A program made the translations under genes and the position numbers. A stretch of DNA of 64,000 nt, from positions 3,224,001 through 3,288,000 of the forward strand of contig OZ241878.1 in the NCBI GenBank assembly GCA_965203365.1. The letters are read 5' to 3'. Positions 45,055 to 54,185 of the stretch are shown one piece after another (the first letter of the stretch is position 1; each line of letters starts with the position of its first letter). Under the pieces are notes generated by a model that saw nothing but the letters and a program-made list of their open reading frames with translations, made no database searches and had not been told where the DNA came from. The stretch comes from VYFG01 sp965203365. GTDB taxonomy: Bacteria; Pseudomonadota; Gammaproteobacteria; Arenicellales; Poriferihabitantaceae.

Positions 45055-45912
45055 ATGCCAGAAGCCTGCAGATTGTGTGTTGGGGAGGCTTTCCGTCCAG
45101 TGCCTCTCCCGAATTTTGTGGTGCGTGTGAATGAGGTGCGTGCGGCCCTTCAGGACCCGTCCGTTCGAGTGGTGGATCTTCGTCCCACCGCCCACGGGGC
45201 GGATGGTTATATTCCGGGATCCATACATCTTGACTATGGTCGACTGATACGGCGTTGCGGGCCTGTGGAGGGGTTGATGCCTGCGCCGGAAGAGGTTGCT
45301 GGTCTGCTGTCTTCCCTGGGAATCGAGCCTTGGCACCGTGTGGTGGCCTATGATGATGAAACCGGGGTGGAAGCTGCTCGACTTTTGTGGACACTGGCGG
45401 TGGTCGGTCACGGACAGTATGCTTTGCTCGACGGCGGGTTTTCGGCGTGGGAAGCCGCAGGATTCGAAAAGGAGCAGACCCCAGAAATTCCAGAGCGCAC
45501 GGATTATCCCGTTTCGCCATACAATGAAGCCATGGCGGACAAGGCTGATGTTCTGGCAATGCTGGGTCGGTCGGATGTGAGCATCGTGGACACTCGAAGT
45601 GAGGCCGAGTTTGCCGGTGACGATGTCCGGGCGCAACGTGGCGGACGGATCCCGGGTGCGGTACACTTCAACTGGATGTCGGCTGTCGACCTGATGGGGA
45701 GCGGAGAACTGCTACCCAAGGAAGTGCTGATGGGCAAATTGGCGGAATTAGGGGTGCGGCTTGACAATGAGGTGATTACGTATTGCCAGTCCAATCGTCG
45801 TTGTGCCCACACTTTCGTGGTGCTGAAGTGGCTTGGTTTCAACCGGGTCCGGTCCTATGCTGGCTCTTGGTCGGAATGGGGCAACCTGGACGATACCCCG
45901 ATCGAAAATTAG
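45055..45912 (+). CDS. Sulfurtransferase with two rhodanese domains
   Basis: A 285-residue tandem rhodanese, as in thiosulfate or 3-mercaptopyruvate sulfurtransferases. Domain 1 (about 20-135) has VVDLRP and ends in VVAYDDETG, where an Asp replaces the catalytic Cys, so it is inactive as usual. Domain 2 (about 160-280) has SIVDTRSEAEFAG, GRIPGAVHFNW and the active-site loop YCQSNRRCAH with Cys near 245. The CQSNRR loop differs from the CG(S/T)G..A of mercaptopyruvate enzymes and leans to the thiosulfate type. No signal peptide, so cytosolic. It is followed by DUF4396 and DapA-like genes. Confidence 0.9.
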   Translation: MPEACRLCVGEAFRPVPLPNFVVRVNEVRAALQDPSVRVVDLRPTAHGADGYIPGSIHLDYGRLIRRCGPVEGLMPAPEEVAGLLSSLGIEPWHRVVAYDDETGVEAARLLWTLAVVGHGQYALLDGGFSAWEAAGFEKEQTPEIPERTDYPVSPYNEAMADKADVLAMLGRSDVSIVDTRSEAEFAGDDVRAQRGGRIPGAVHFNWMSAVDLMGSGELLPKEVLMGKLAELGVRLDNEVITYCQSNRRCAHTFVVLKWLGFNRVRSYAGSWSEWGNLDDTPIEN

Positions 45913-46093
45913 GCTGTGGGGGTTTCATCGTGGGACCCAATTGCCTTTCCCTTTGAGTTATATTCACTTTCGTCAGTCCTTGGTCATCCCCCTGCCGGGT
46001 TGATTTGGCTGAGCTTGCCTAGGCGGGTTGTCAGCGTCTCGGTCATGGGTCAGTGCATGATTTTATGGTTTCAGATAGGGGTCAGATTTCGAT

Positions 46094-46540
46094 ATGACGG
46101 CAGTGACTGCCAAACTGGACATTAACTGGTGCTGCCGACGCACCTGGTTACGCTCGTCCCAAAACACGGCTTGGTGTCTTCTGGGTTGTTCAATCGGCGA
46201 TCTTGGAACCATCGCATTTTTCCAGTTCACGGGTATCCCTTGGCCGACCCTGGCGATCATGACCCTGGCGATTGTCAACGGTTTGCTGACCTCGATTCTT
46301 CTTGAGACGATTATTTTGATGCGACAGATGGTACTGCGTGAAGCGTTCAAGACCGCGATTGGGATGTCACTCATTTCGATGATTTCAATGGAAGTGGCCA
46401 TGAATACGGTGGACTGGATGTTGACTGGGGGTGCCAGGCTGACTTGGTGGGTGCTGCCGATCATGTTGACTGCTGGCTTCATCACGCCACTGCCCTATAA
46501 CTATTGGCGATTGAAGGCGCTGGGTCGTGCCTGTCATTAG
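46094..46540 (+). CDS. DUF4396-family membrane protein
   Basis: A 148-residue inner-membrane protein with four hydrophobic segments. The CSIGDLGTIAFFQ, MSLISMISMEVAMNTVDW and GFITPLPYNYWRLKALGRACH stretches follow the DUF4396 pattern closely. The His/Cys-containing ends (GRACH, NWCCRRTW) suggest metal or redox contact, but the function is unknown. It sits between a sulfurtransferase and a DapA-like lyase with separate spacers, so co-transcription is uncertain. Confidence 0.75.
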   Translation: MTAVTAKLDINWCCRRTWLRSSQNTAWCLLGCSIGDLGTIAFFQFTGIPWPTLAIMTLAIVNGLLTSILLETIILMRQMVLREAFKTAIGMSLISMISMEVAMNTVDWMLTGGARLTWWVLPIMLTAGFITPLPYNYWRLKALGRACH

Positions 46541-46780
46541 TCGCCGGTCATCTGTCGATTATGGCCAGTGACAGCGGTGAGTTCCGATGGATGACCAAAC
46601 TGTGAGGGCGGAGGGTAGAAATGCTGGAAGTATCCGCCAATTCCCGGAGCTCGCCCCGAATGTCGGAAGCCACCTTGCCAAAGTGCCAGGGGATGAGGGA
46701 CTGACACGGTTAGACAATTCATCCCAGACAACGTATGCTCTGTTCGTCTCATCGACCGACCTCCAGCCCCTCGCTCCATG

Positions 46781-47698
46781 ATGCGCAATCTCCCCCCCTG
46801 TGGTGTGATCACCCCCCTATTGACCCCATTCAATGAGGACCTCAGCCTGGCTTTGGATCTCTATCAGGAACATGCTCACTGGTTGCTGGCACAAGGCACA
46901 CATCACCTCGCCCCCTTCGGCACAACGGGCGAAGCGCTTAGCCTGTCGTTGGAGGAACGCCTGACCGCATTGGACGCACTCATTGATGATGGGATTGATC
47001 CGGCCAGACTGATGCCAGGGGTTGGTCTTTGCAATCTGCCGGAAACCCTGACACTTTGCCGCCATGCTGTGGAACGTGGTTGCGTTGGCGTCATGACGCT
47101 CCCTCCTTTTTTCTACAAGAACGCTACCGAGGAGGGGCTGTATGCGTACTTCGATCAGTTGATTCACATGGTCGACGAACCGGATCTGAGGATTTGCCTC
47201 TACCATATCCCCCCGATGGCCGGGATCGGTTTTTCACCGATGTTGGCAGGGCGTCTGGCCGAACAGTTTCCCGATGTGGTCGTGGCTTACAAGGATAGTT
47301 CCGGCGACTTCAATCATCTGCAGGCGGTTCTGAAAGCTGCTCCGCGACTGTCTGTCTTTCCAGGCGCAGAAACTTGGCTCTGGGAGGGGATGAAGGCGGG
47401 TGGAGCCGGTTGCATTTCCGCCAGCTGCAACATTAATCCTGTGGCGGTCCGTCGGGTATATGATCTTATTGTTGGCGACCAGGAGGGGGACTTGGCGGCG
47501 TCGAATGAGGCCATGGTGGAATTCCGCCGTACCATTGAAGGTTATGCCCCCATTCCTGCGATGAAGGGGTTGCTGGCGATGGGACGGGCCGAGCCGCGCT
47601 GGGGTAACGTTCGGCCGCCACTTCAGGCGGTCAACGAGACGGAAACAACCGTCTTGCGCACTCGACTGGACGATTCCCTGCAACCTTTATGTCAGTGA
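46781..47698 (+). CDS. DapA-like class I aldolase family protein
   Basis: About 305 residues of the dihydrodipicolinate synthase / N-acetylneuraminate lyase family, TIM barrels that use a Schiff-base lysine. The catalytic pair is visible: the Tyr in ICLYHIPPMAG and the Lys in VVAYKDSSGD. PFGTTGEALSLSLEER is the pyruvate-carboxylate loop. Differences from true DapA (loss of the canonical NVPGRT, here HIPPMAG) suggest a catabolic aldolase or lyase. Two ATGs in a row make the first codon uncertain by one residue. It stands upstream of the peptide ABC operon. Confidence 0.88.
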   Translation: MRNLPPCGVITPLLTPFNEDLSLALDLYQEHAHWLLAQGTHHLAPFGTTGEALSLSLEERLTALDALIDDGIDPARLMPGVGLCNLPETLTLCRHAVERGCVGVMTLPPFFYKNATEEGLYAYFDQLIHMVDEPDLRICLYHIPPMAGIGFSPMLAGRLAEQFPDVVVAYKDSSGDFNHLQAVLKAAPRLSVFPGAETWLWEGMKAGGAGCISASCNINPVAVRRVYDLIVGDQEGDLAASNEAMVEFRRTIEGYAPIPAMKGLLAMGRAEPRWGNVRPPLQAVNETETTVLRTRLDDSLQPLCQ

Positions 47699-48249
47699 TG
47701 AAATAATGATGTGGGGGGTCGCGACAGTCCGTTTTTGTCATGCGGCATGATTGATGACAGACAAGATGGGGCAATGGGACTGATCGGGTCAGGTGGTTTG
47801 ACTGTGGTACTCAATGACATGATGCCCATTGCTCCTAGGCTTTCCAGAACCGATCGCTTGCCCCCCTCAGGCAGCGACAAAATCCTCAAGTCGCAGGGGC
47901 TGTGATCATCTGCCGGCAAGATTTGCTGTCTTAAGCTTGATGCGGCCGAAAGGGAATTTTATCTTGCGGACCTTGGCCGGCTTTGTTGCTCAAGGGAGTA
48001 AAATTATGCAATATCAACAAGGTAGATCAGGGGTTTGCTATCAATCCTTATTTGCATAATAATACATTGTCAATACATTGACATAGGTTAAGAGATAAGT
48101 AAAAGTTATCCATGGCCGAATTAAACAACCACGGATCGGGGCTTCTGACACCGGTTGTCGAATGAATGGGTCATGTTTCCGACGGTCGTGCCCCCTTGCA
48201 TGATAATTCTGACCATTCGCTATTTGAAACCCAATCTGGAGATTTGAGT
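47699..48249. other. Gap before the ABC operon, with AT-rich promoter region
   Basis: No gene is supported. The right part, about 48030-48115, is strikingly AT-rich and is the natural place for the operon promoter. Confidence 0.4.
48078..48105 (+). promoter_or_regulatory. Candidate promoter of the peptide ABC operon
   Basis: A perfect TTGACA at 48078-48083 is followed, 16 bases later, by TAAAAG at 48100-48105 (four of six -10 matches) in AT-rich DNA. It lies about 145 bases upstream of the binding-protein start. Sequence-based guess only. Confidence 0.3.
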
Positions 48250-49881
48250 ATGAACGATAAAATTTCACCTAAAACTACCCCCGGTGCACTGCACTATTCC
48301 GAACTGTCCGCCTATGATCAGGGCTTGGTCGAGAAGGCCGTCAAGGGAGGGCATAGTCGGCGGGATGTGCTCAAGCTGATGGCGGTCACAGGCGTTTCCC
48401 TGGCCACCGCCCAGCACCTGCTGGCCACCGGCGGTCAGGTCATGGCATCGACTCCAAAAAGGGGGGGGTCGGTCCGGATGGCTTCCAACCTGCATGGTCC
48501 TGACGACCAGCTCGATCCGCCGCTGTTCACCTCCACGATCGACTATACCCGTGGCCGGGCCACCTACAATAGCCTGATCCAGCACAATGATGACCTGACC
48601 ACGCGCGGTGAACTGGCGGAGACCATCGAACCCAATGCGGATGCCTCCGAATGGACCCTCAAACTGCGCAAAGGAGTCGAGTTTCATGATGGCACACCGT
48701 TTACTGCGGATGATGTGATCTACAGCATGAATCGTCACATGGGCGAAGACTCTACGTCAGTCATCAAGTCTGTTCTGGGCTCGATCGAGGAGTGGAAGAA
48801 GGTCAATTCCCATGAGGTGAAGTGTATCCTGAACACGCCGAATGCCGACCTGCCGACGCTGCTGGGCCTGTTCCAGACCAAGATCGTCAAAAATGGGACC
48901 ACGGGGGATGGCATCGGTACGGGCCCCTATCGACTGGATTCGTTTGAACCGGGGGTGAAATCCGAGCATTCCCGGAATGAGAACTACTGGCGGGAGGGAG
49001 CTTGGCTGGATGGTATCGAGATTACGGCCATTACCGACCCCGTCGCCCGGGTCAATGCCTTGATTGCGGGCGATGTCCAGATGGCCACCGTGATTGACCC
49101 GAAGGCCTTCCGCCAGATCGAATCCGCCAGTGGGGTGACTCTGTCGTCCTTACCTGCGGCACTGCAACTGGGCATCTGCGTCCTGAGGAATGCCGAACCG
49201 GGTCTCAACGATGATTTTGTTCTGGGCATGAAATATATCCAGGACCGCGAGCGCGTCGTCAATCGGATTCTCAAGGGCAAGGGCACGATCGGGAATGACA
49301 CGCCGGTGTCCATCGCCCATGGGCCGGACTTCTGCAGTGAGTTGCCGCAACGTGCCTTTGATCCCGACAAGGCCAAGTACCACTTCGAGAAATCCGGTTA
49401 TACGACCGCGGAGCTTTATGTCGCTCCGGTGACAGCGGGTATTGAGGATGCCTGCCTGCTGGCTCAGGCCAATTGTGCCAAGATCGGATTCGACCTGAAA
49501 CTGAAGAAGGTGCCCACTGACGGTTACTGGGGAGCGGTCTGGATGCGCGAGCCGCTGAACGTGGTGACCTGGAACATGCGACCCACGGCGCAATCCCAGA
49601 TGGCCATCCAGTTTGGGCCGGGGGCGGCTTGGAACGACACCTACTGGAACAATGATCGGATGGGGGAGTTGTTGCAGGCGGTCCTGTCACAGACCGATCC
49701 TGACAAGCGTCATGCCATGATGTGCGAAATGCAGACACTGATCCACGAAGGCAGTGGGATGGTGATCCCGGCATTTTCCAACATCAATGATGGCATTGCG
49801 GACAACATCATGGGCATGCCGAAGGTGCCGCTGGGCCAACTGGGCGCCTGTGAATGGCCGGAATTCATCTGGCTGGCCTGA
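48250..49881 (+). CDS. Tat-exported ABC transporter substrate-binding protein (SBP_bac_5)
   Basis: Periplasmic receptor of a peptide/opine/nickel-type ABC importer, about 543 residues. The signal carries a twin-arginine motif, SRRDVLKLMAVTGVSLATA (residues 36 on), after a 35-residue cytoplasmic lead. Mature motifs include YNSLIQHNDDLTTRGELAETIEPN, the family segment WTLKLRKGVEFHDGTPFTADDVIYSMNRH and GTGPYRLDSFEPG. ATG 48250 is chosen because GGAGA lies about eight bases upstream. An upstream frame to 48166 has no resemblance. Tat export suggests folding or cofactor binding before secretion. First gene of the operon. Confidence 0.92.
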   Translation: MNDKISPKTTPGALHYSELSAYDQGLVEKAVKGGHSRRDVLKLMAVTGVSLATAQHLLATGGQVMASTPKRGGSVRMASNLHGPDDQLDPPLFTSTIDYTRGRATYNSLIQHNDDLTTRGELAETIEPNADASEWTLKLRKGVEFHDGTPFTADDVIYSMNRHMGEDSTSVIKSVLGSIEEWKKVNSHEVKCILNTPNADLPTLLGLFQTKIVKNGTTGDGIGTGPYRLDSFEPGVKSEHSRNENYWREGAWLDGIEITAITDPVARVNALIAGDVQMATVIDPKAFRQIESASGVTLSSLPAALQLGICVLRNAEPGLNDDFVLGMKYIQDRERVVNRILKGKGTIGNDTPVSIAHGPDFCSELPQRAFDPDKAKYHFEKSGYTTAELYVAPVTAGIEDACLLAQANCAKIGFDLKLKKVPTDGYWGAVWMREPLNVVTWNMRPTAQSQMAIQFGPGAAWNDTYWNNDRMGELLQAVLSQTDPDKRHAMMCEMQTLIHEGSGMVIPAFSNINDGIADNIMGMPKVPLGQLGACEWPEFIWLA

Positions 49882-49981
49882 TCCTGGTTGCCTGCAAGCA
49901 AGTGGAAGGGTCTGTCATCGTCGGGTGGCAGGCCCTTGACCAGAAACCGGACAGGGCCGTCCATTTAGGAGGAATCCGACA

Positions 49982-50932
49982 ATGATGCTGCAAATGGTGT
50001 TGCGACGGATCTGGATTGGTCTGGCGACCGTGGTGGTGGTGTCGGTGATCGTGTTCATCATGACCAGCATCCTGCCGGGGGATGTGGCACAGATCGTTCT
50101 GGGTCAAAGTGCCACTCCCGAGACCTTGGCCGTGCTGCGCAGTCAACTCGGCCTGGATCAGCCCGCCTATATCCGCTATTTCCTGTGGCTGGGCGATATG
50201 GCCACCGGTGACCTCGGTATTTCCAAGGCGGGGGGGGCGGCCATCTCTGACCTGATCGGGGGACGTCTCGGCAATACCATGATGCTGGCGGGCCTCGTCT
50301 CCGTGATTTCCATTCCGATTTCCATCTTTCTGGGGCTTTGGGCGGCCATGCATCCTGGGACCTGGCTGGACCGCTCGGTGACCTTCGGCACATTGTCGTT
50401 GATCTCGGTTCCCGAATTCTTCATCGCCACGATCATGGTGTTGATTCTGGCGGTTCAGTTGCAGTGGTTGCCGTCGACCGCCATGTTGCGGGACAACATG
50501 ACCTTCATGGAACTGCTGCGGGGGTTGGCGATGCCCATTATCACCCTGGTGATCGTGGTTTCTGCGCAGATGATCCGGATGACCCGGGCGGGCATTCTGA
50601 ACGTGATGAGTTCCCCTTATATCGAAATGGCGATCCTGAAAGGGGTGCCGCGACGAAGAATCATTTTGCGTCATGCCTTTTTCAACGCGATCGGCCCCAT
50701 CATCAATGTCATCGCCCTGAATCTGGCCTATCTCGTCAGTGGCGTGGTGATTGTGGAAACCATCTTCGCCTTTCCGGGTCTGGCCAAGCTGATGATCGAT
50801 GGGGTACAGACCCGTGACCTGCCTCTGGTCCAGGCCTGCGCCATGATTTTTTGTGGTACCTACGTCATCTTGATTCTGATTGCGGATATCGGATCCATCG
50901 TATCCAATCCGCGTCTTCGTCACCCGAAGTAA
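49982..50932 (+). CDS. ABC transporter permease, DppB type
   Basis: Inner-membrane permease of 316 residues with about six hydrophobic segments. It has LPGDVAQIVLGQSATPETLAVLRSQLGLDQP, typical of the DppB/OppB N-terminal loop, and the permease signature near AILKGVPRRRIILRHAFFNAIGP, which docks the ATPase (EAA-like loop). A good AGGAGGA ribosome binding site precedes ATG 49982. It partners the DppC-type protein twelve bases downstream. Confidence 0.93.
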   Translation: MMLQMVLRRIWIGLATVVVVSVIVFIMTSILPGDVAQIVLGQSATPETLAVLRSQLGLDQPAYIRYFLWLGDMATGDLGISKAGGAAISDLIGGRLGNTMMLAGLVSVISIPISIFLGLWAAMHPGTWLDRSVTFGTLSLISVPEFFIATIMVLILAVQLQWLPSTAMLRDNMTFMELLRGLAMPIITLVIVVSAQMIRMTRAGILNVMSSPYIEMAILKGVPRRRIILRHAFFNAIGPIINVIALNLAYLVSGVVIVETIFAFPGLAKLMIDGVQTRDLPLVQACAMIFCGTYVILILIADIGSIVSNPRLRHPK

Positions 50933-50944
50933 GGAGGAAACCGC

Positions 50945-51874
50945 ATGACGGCATCCGACAACAAGAACCCAGGCACCGGGCAGGACATCGTCGAGAAACT
51001 CGACAAGTTTGATGAACTGCCCGATGCGCCCCCCAAGCGAAAACTCAAGCTCTCATGGGTCGGCAAGGCAGCGACCGCCGTAGTGGTTTTCTGGATGATC
51101 ATCGCGGCGGTCGGTCCCTGGATAGCACCCTTTCACGAGATGGACATGGATGGTGATGACAGCTTCCTGGATGCCCACTCCAACGAGTATGGCACCTTTT
51201 ACCTGGGGACAGACTATCTCGGACGTGATACCTTTTCTCGAATTATCTGGGGAGCCCGGATGACGATTGGTATTTCACTCGCTTCCACGCTGCTGGCCTA
51301 TCTGATTGGCATCACCCTGGGGATTGCCGCCGCTGTCAAGGGGGGTTGGGTGGACATGATAATCAGTCGGGTTAATGACGCCATCCTGGCACTGCCCTCG
51401 ATCATGCTCGGCCTGATCGCCATTGCGGCATTCGGGTCGTCGATTCCCATCCTGGTCATCATTGCCGGGATCATCTATGCATCGAGCGTCTTTCGCATCG
51501 CCCGGGCGCTGGGCCTGGATATCATGGTCCAGGATTACGTTGAAGCCGCCAAGGTACGAGGCGAGGGATTGTGGTGGATCATCAAGTCAGAGGTGTTGCC
51601 CAATGCCGCGATGCCACTGGCCACAGACTTCGGACTGCGTCTCGTGTTCGTTGTACTGTTCATCTCCAGCCTCAGCTTCCTGGGCCTGGGGGTGCAGCCA
51701 CCCCAAGCCGACTGGGGCAGCATGGTGCGCGAAAATCTCGCTGGCCTGACCTACAACTCTTGGGCGTCGGTGTGGCCGGCACTGTCGATTGCGACCTTCA
51801 CGATTGCCATCAACCTGATTGTGGATGACATTTCCGCTAAGTCCGGCGGCAGTCTGGCCAAGAAAATGGTGTAG
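50945..51874 (+). CDS. ABC transporter permease, DppC type
   Basis: Second permease, 309 residues. The cytoplasmic N-terminus (MTASDNKNPGTGQ to about 40) is charged. A first helix at about 40-60 follows, then the periplasmic GTDYLGRDTFSRIIWGARMTIGISL motif typical of DppC/OppC, and the EAA-type loop EAAKVRGEGLWWIIKSEVLPNAA. AAGGAGG precedes the start. Stop and next start are five bases apart, showing tight coupling. Confidence 0.93.
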   Translation: MTASDNKNPGTGQDIVEKLDKFDELPDAPPKRKLKLSWVGKAATAVVVFWMIIAAVGPWIAPFHEMDMDGDDSFLDAHSNEYGTFYLGTDYLGRDTFSRIIWGARMTIGISLASTLLAYLIGITLGIAAAVKGGWVDMIISRVNDAILALPSIMLGLIAIAAFGSSIPILVIIAGIIYASSVFRIARALGLDIMVQDYVEAAKVRGEGLWWIIKSEVLPNAAMPLATDFGLRLVFVVLFISSLSFLGLGVQPPQADWGSMVRENLAGLTYNSWASVWPALSIATFTIAINLIVDDISAKSGGSLAKKMV

Positions 51875-51879
51875 ACATC

Positions 51880-53778
51880 ATGAGTCAACAACCGGAAAAA
51901 TTGCTGGAGGTCAGGGACCTCCGAATCAGTGCCTATAATGACGAAAAGCAGGAGATTCCAATCGTCAAGGGCGTGACCTTCGATATCTACAAGGGGCAGG
52001 TCGTTGCCCTGATCGGCGAGTCGGGTTCCGGCAAGACCACGATTTCCCTAGCCTCGCTATCGTACACCAAACCGGGCTTGGAGTTCACGGGGGGTGAGGT
52101 ATTGTTGAACGGAGAGGATGTCCTGACTGCCCCCCCTCTTCGGCAGCGGCAGATTCGGGGGACCAATGTGGCCTATCTGGCGCAAAGTGCGGCCGCCACT
52201 TTTAACCCGGCCATCACCATCGGTGAACAGGTCACGGAGTCTGCGGTCCTGCACGGACTGCTGTCCCAGGAGAAGGCTAGCCAACGGGCCACAGAACTCT
52301 ATCACGCCCTGGAACTGCCGAATCCTGATCGAATCGGTTACCGTTTTCCCCATCAGGTGTCCGGGGGACAGTTGCAGCGTCTCATGGCGGCGATGGCGCT
52401 GTGTGGAAAACCGGACTTGATGGTGTTGGACGAACCCACCACGGCCTTGGATGTCACCACTCAAATCGAGGTGCTGAAAGCCTTCAAGAAGGTCATTCGG
52501 GAAGAAAACTCTGCCGCGATTTATGTAACCCATGATCTGGCGGTGGTTGCCCAGATTGCAGATCATATCGTAGTGCTCTATGGTGGCGAAATCATGGAGC
52601 AGGGTAGTGCCGACCAGATCATCAACCACCCCACCCATGCTTATACCCGACGCCTCATGGAGGCGGTACGCCCCAAGCCCGCCGCCGGGCTCGGCACATC
52701 GGTCGGTGAGGAACATGAACGGGAGATGCCAGCAATTACCGTCGAGGATATGACGGCTGGTTATGGGGGCATCGTCAATGGTGAACCGGCGGTCACCATC
52801 CTGCGCGACGTCTCCGTGGATGTGAAGAATGGCCATGTGGTGGGGGTGATCGGTGAATCGGGCTGTGGAAAATCCACGCTGGCCCGGGTGATGGCCGGCA
52901 TCCTTCCTCAGTCCAAGGGTATGGTGAAGCTCGATGGCAATGAACTGGAAGGAAGTCTGCATGATCGCAAACTGGAAGAGCTACAGAAAATACAGTTCGT
53001 GTTTCAGATGGCGGATACTGCCCTCAATCCCAAGCAGACCATCGGCCAGATTCTGGGGCGGCCGCTGGAGTTCTATCATGGCCTCAAGGGGAAGCAGAAG
53101 CATGCCAAGGTCGCCGAGATCCTTCAGATGGTGGAACTGCCACCGGAATTTGCCAGTCGCTATCCCATGGAATTGTCTGGTGGGCAGAAGCAACGGATCA
53201 ATATGGCGCGGTCCCTCGCGGCCAATCCGGAGGTTCTGCTGTGTGATGAGGTGACTTCGGCCTTGGACAGCATTGTGGGGGCCAATGTGATCAAACTGTT
53301 GACCGCGCTACGAGATAAAACCGGGGTATCGTTTGTGTTCATCAGTCACGACCTTTCCACGGTCGCGTCCTTCGCGGATGAAATTGTGGTTCTGTATGCG
53401 GGTCGGGTGGTGGAGCAAGGCCCCACTGACGAAGTGCTGGAGCCACCCTTTCATCCGTATACCCGACTGCTGATCAGTTCCGTACCGGAACTTCGCATCG
53501 GTTGGCTGGAAGACACCATGGAAAAGCGGGAAATGGCCGTTGGGATTGCCAAGGGCGTTGAAATCACCGCGGTGGGATGCCCATTTTACAACCGGTGTCC
53601 ACTGGGAATCGAGGGAACCTGCGATGAAAAGAACCCACCCATTCGGAAGCTTGAACGAGGGCACCAGATCAGTTGCCACCTGACAGTAGATCAATTGCAA
53701 GAGACGGAACAGCAGACCCAGCAAATTCTCCATGGATACGACAAGCTGGTGGACGAATCCCTGAAACCCCACGCCTGA
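51880..53778 (+). CDS. Fused double ABC ATPase of a peptide transporter (DppD-DppF type)
   Basis: A 632-residue protein joining two nucleotide-binding domains usually encoded by separate dppD and dppF. NBD1 has Walker A GESGSGKT (46-53), signature VSGGQ and Walker B LMVLDEPTTALD. NBD2 has Walker A GESGCGKS (325-332), signature LSGGQ and VLLCDEVTSALD. The C-terminus has the oligopeptide-binding-type extension with CPFYNRCPLGIEGTCDEKNPP, a conserved Cys cluster. Both sites look catalytically complete; NBD2's Walker B has Val for the usual Pro next to the Glu. It powers the DppB/DppC-type channel encoded just upstream. Confidence 0.94.
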   Translation: MSQQPEKLLEVRDLRISAYNDEKQEIPIVKGVTFDIYKGQVVALIGESGSGKTTISLASLSYTKPGLEFTGGEVLLNGEDVLTAPPLRQRQIRGTNVAYLAQSAAATFNPAITIGEQVTESAVLHGLLSQEKASQRATELYHALELPNPDRIGYRFPHQVSGGQLQRLMAAMALCGKPDLMVLDEPTTALDVTTQIEVLKAFKKVIREENSAAIYVTHDLAVVAQIADHIVVLYGGEIMEQGSADQIINHPTHAYTRRLMEAVRPKPAAGLGTSVGEEHEREMPAITVEDMTAGYGGIVNGEPAVTILRDVSVDVKNGHVVGVIGESGCGKSTLARVMAGILPQSKGMVKLDGNELEGSLHDRKLEELQKIQFVFQMADTALNPKQTIGQILGRPLEFYHGLKGKQKHAKVAEILQMVELPPEFASRYPMELSGGQKQRINMARSLAANPEVLLCDEVTSALDSIVGANVIKLLTALRDKTGVSFVFISHDLSTVASFADEIVVLYAGRVVEQGPTDEVLEPPFHPYTRLLISSVPELRIGWLEDTMEKREMAVGIAKGVEITAVGCPFYNRCPLGIEGTCDEKNPPIRKLERGHQISCHLTVDQLQETEQQTQQILHGYDKLVDESLKPHA

Positions 53779-53801
53779 CCGTATCGGTTACGGAGACTCA
53801 C

Positions 53802-54185
53802 ATGCGAAAACACGAAGCCCTGACCCGTATGGGGATTCAGAACCCGGAACAGATCGTCCGCTACGAGTTGTATTCTGTGGATGATGTGGACATCCTTCGC
53901 ATTATCTATGATCGACAAAAGAAGTCTATTTTGCCGGTCACACGGAAATACCGCTTCCCGCAGATCAAGAAATCCACCTTGGTGGACAGCGGTACCCGAA
54001 AAACCCAAGTCCTTTATGAAAGCTCGGCGGAATTGCGAGCAGCCGTGTCGGAGTTGGACGGCTTGATGAAAGCGAGAAAGGCCACCTCATTCAGCAAGGA
54101 GGCGTTGGTCAGCGAAGTCCGGCTGCTGGAAGAGGAGGTCACGGCCCGCATCCACCGTATCAAGAATCTGATCGACCAGATGTAG
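53802..54185 (+). CDS. DUF3461-family protein
   Basis: A 127-residue soluble protein matching the DUF3461 pattern: MGIQNPEQIVRYELYSVDDVDILRIIYDRQK, KYRFPQIKK and a C-terminal helix (LLEEEVTARIHRIKNLIDQM). Small proteins of this family occur in many gammaproteobacteria without known function. ATG 53802 is preceded by CGGAGA. The open frame extends back into the ATPase gene, but that part is out of register with the family. It follows the ATPase by 23 bases and is probably co-transcribed. Its last 26 bases overlap the tail of the convergent MFS gene. Confidence 0.82.
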   Translation: MRKHEALTRMGIQNPEQIVRYELYSVDDVDILRIIYDRQKKSILPVTRKYRFPQIKKSTLVDSGTRKTQVLYESSAELRAAVSELDGLMKARKATSFSKEALVSEVRLLEEEVTARIHRIKNLIDQM

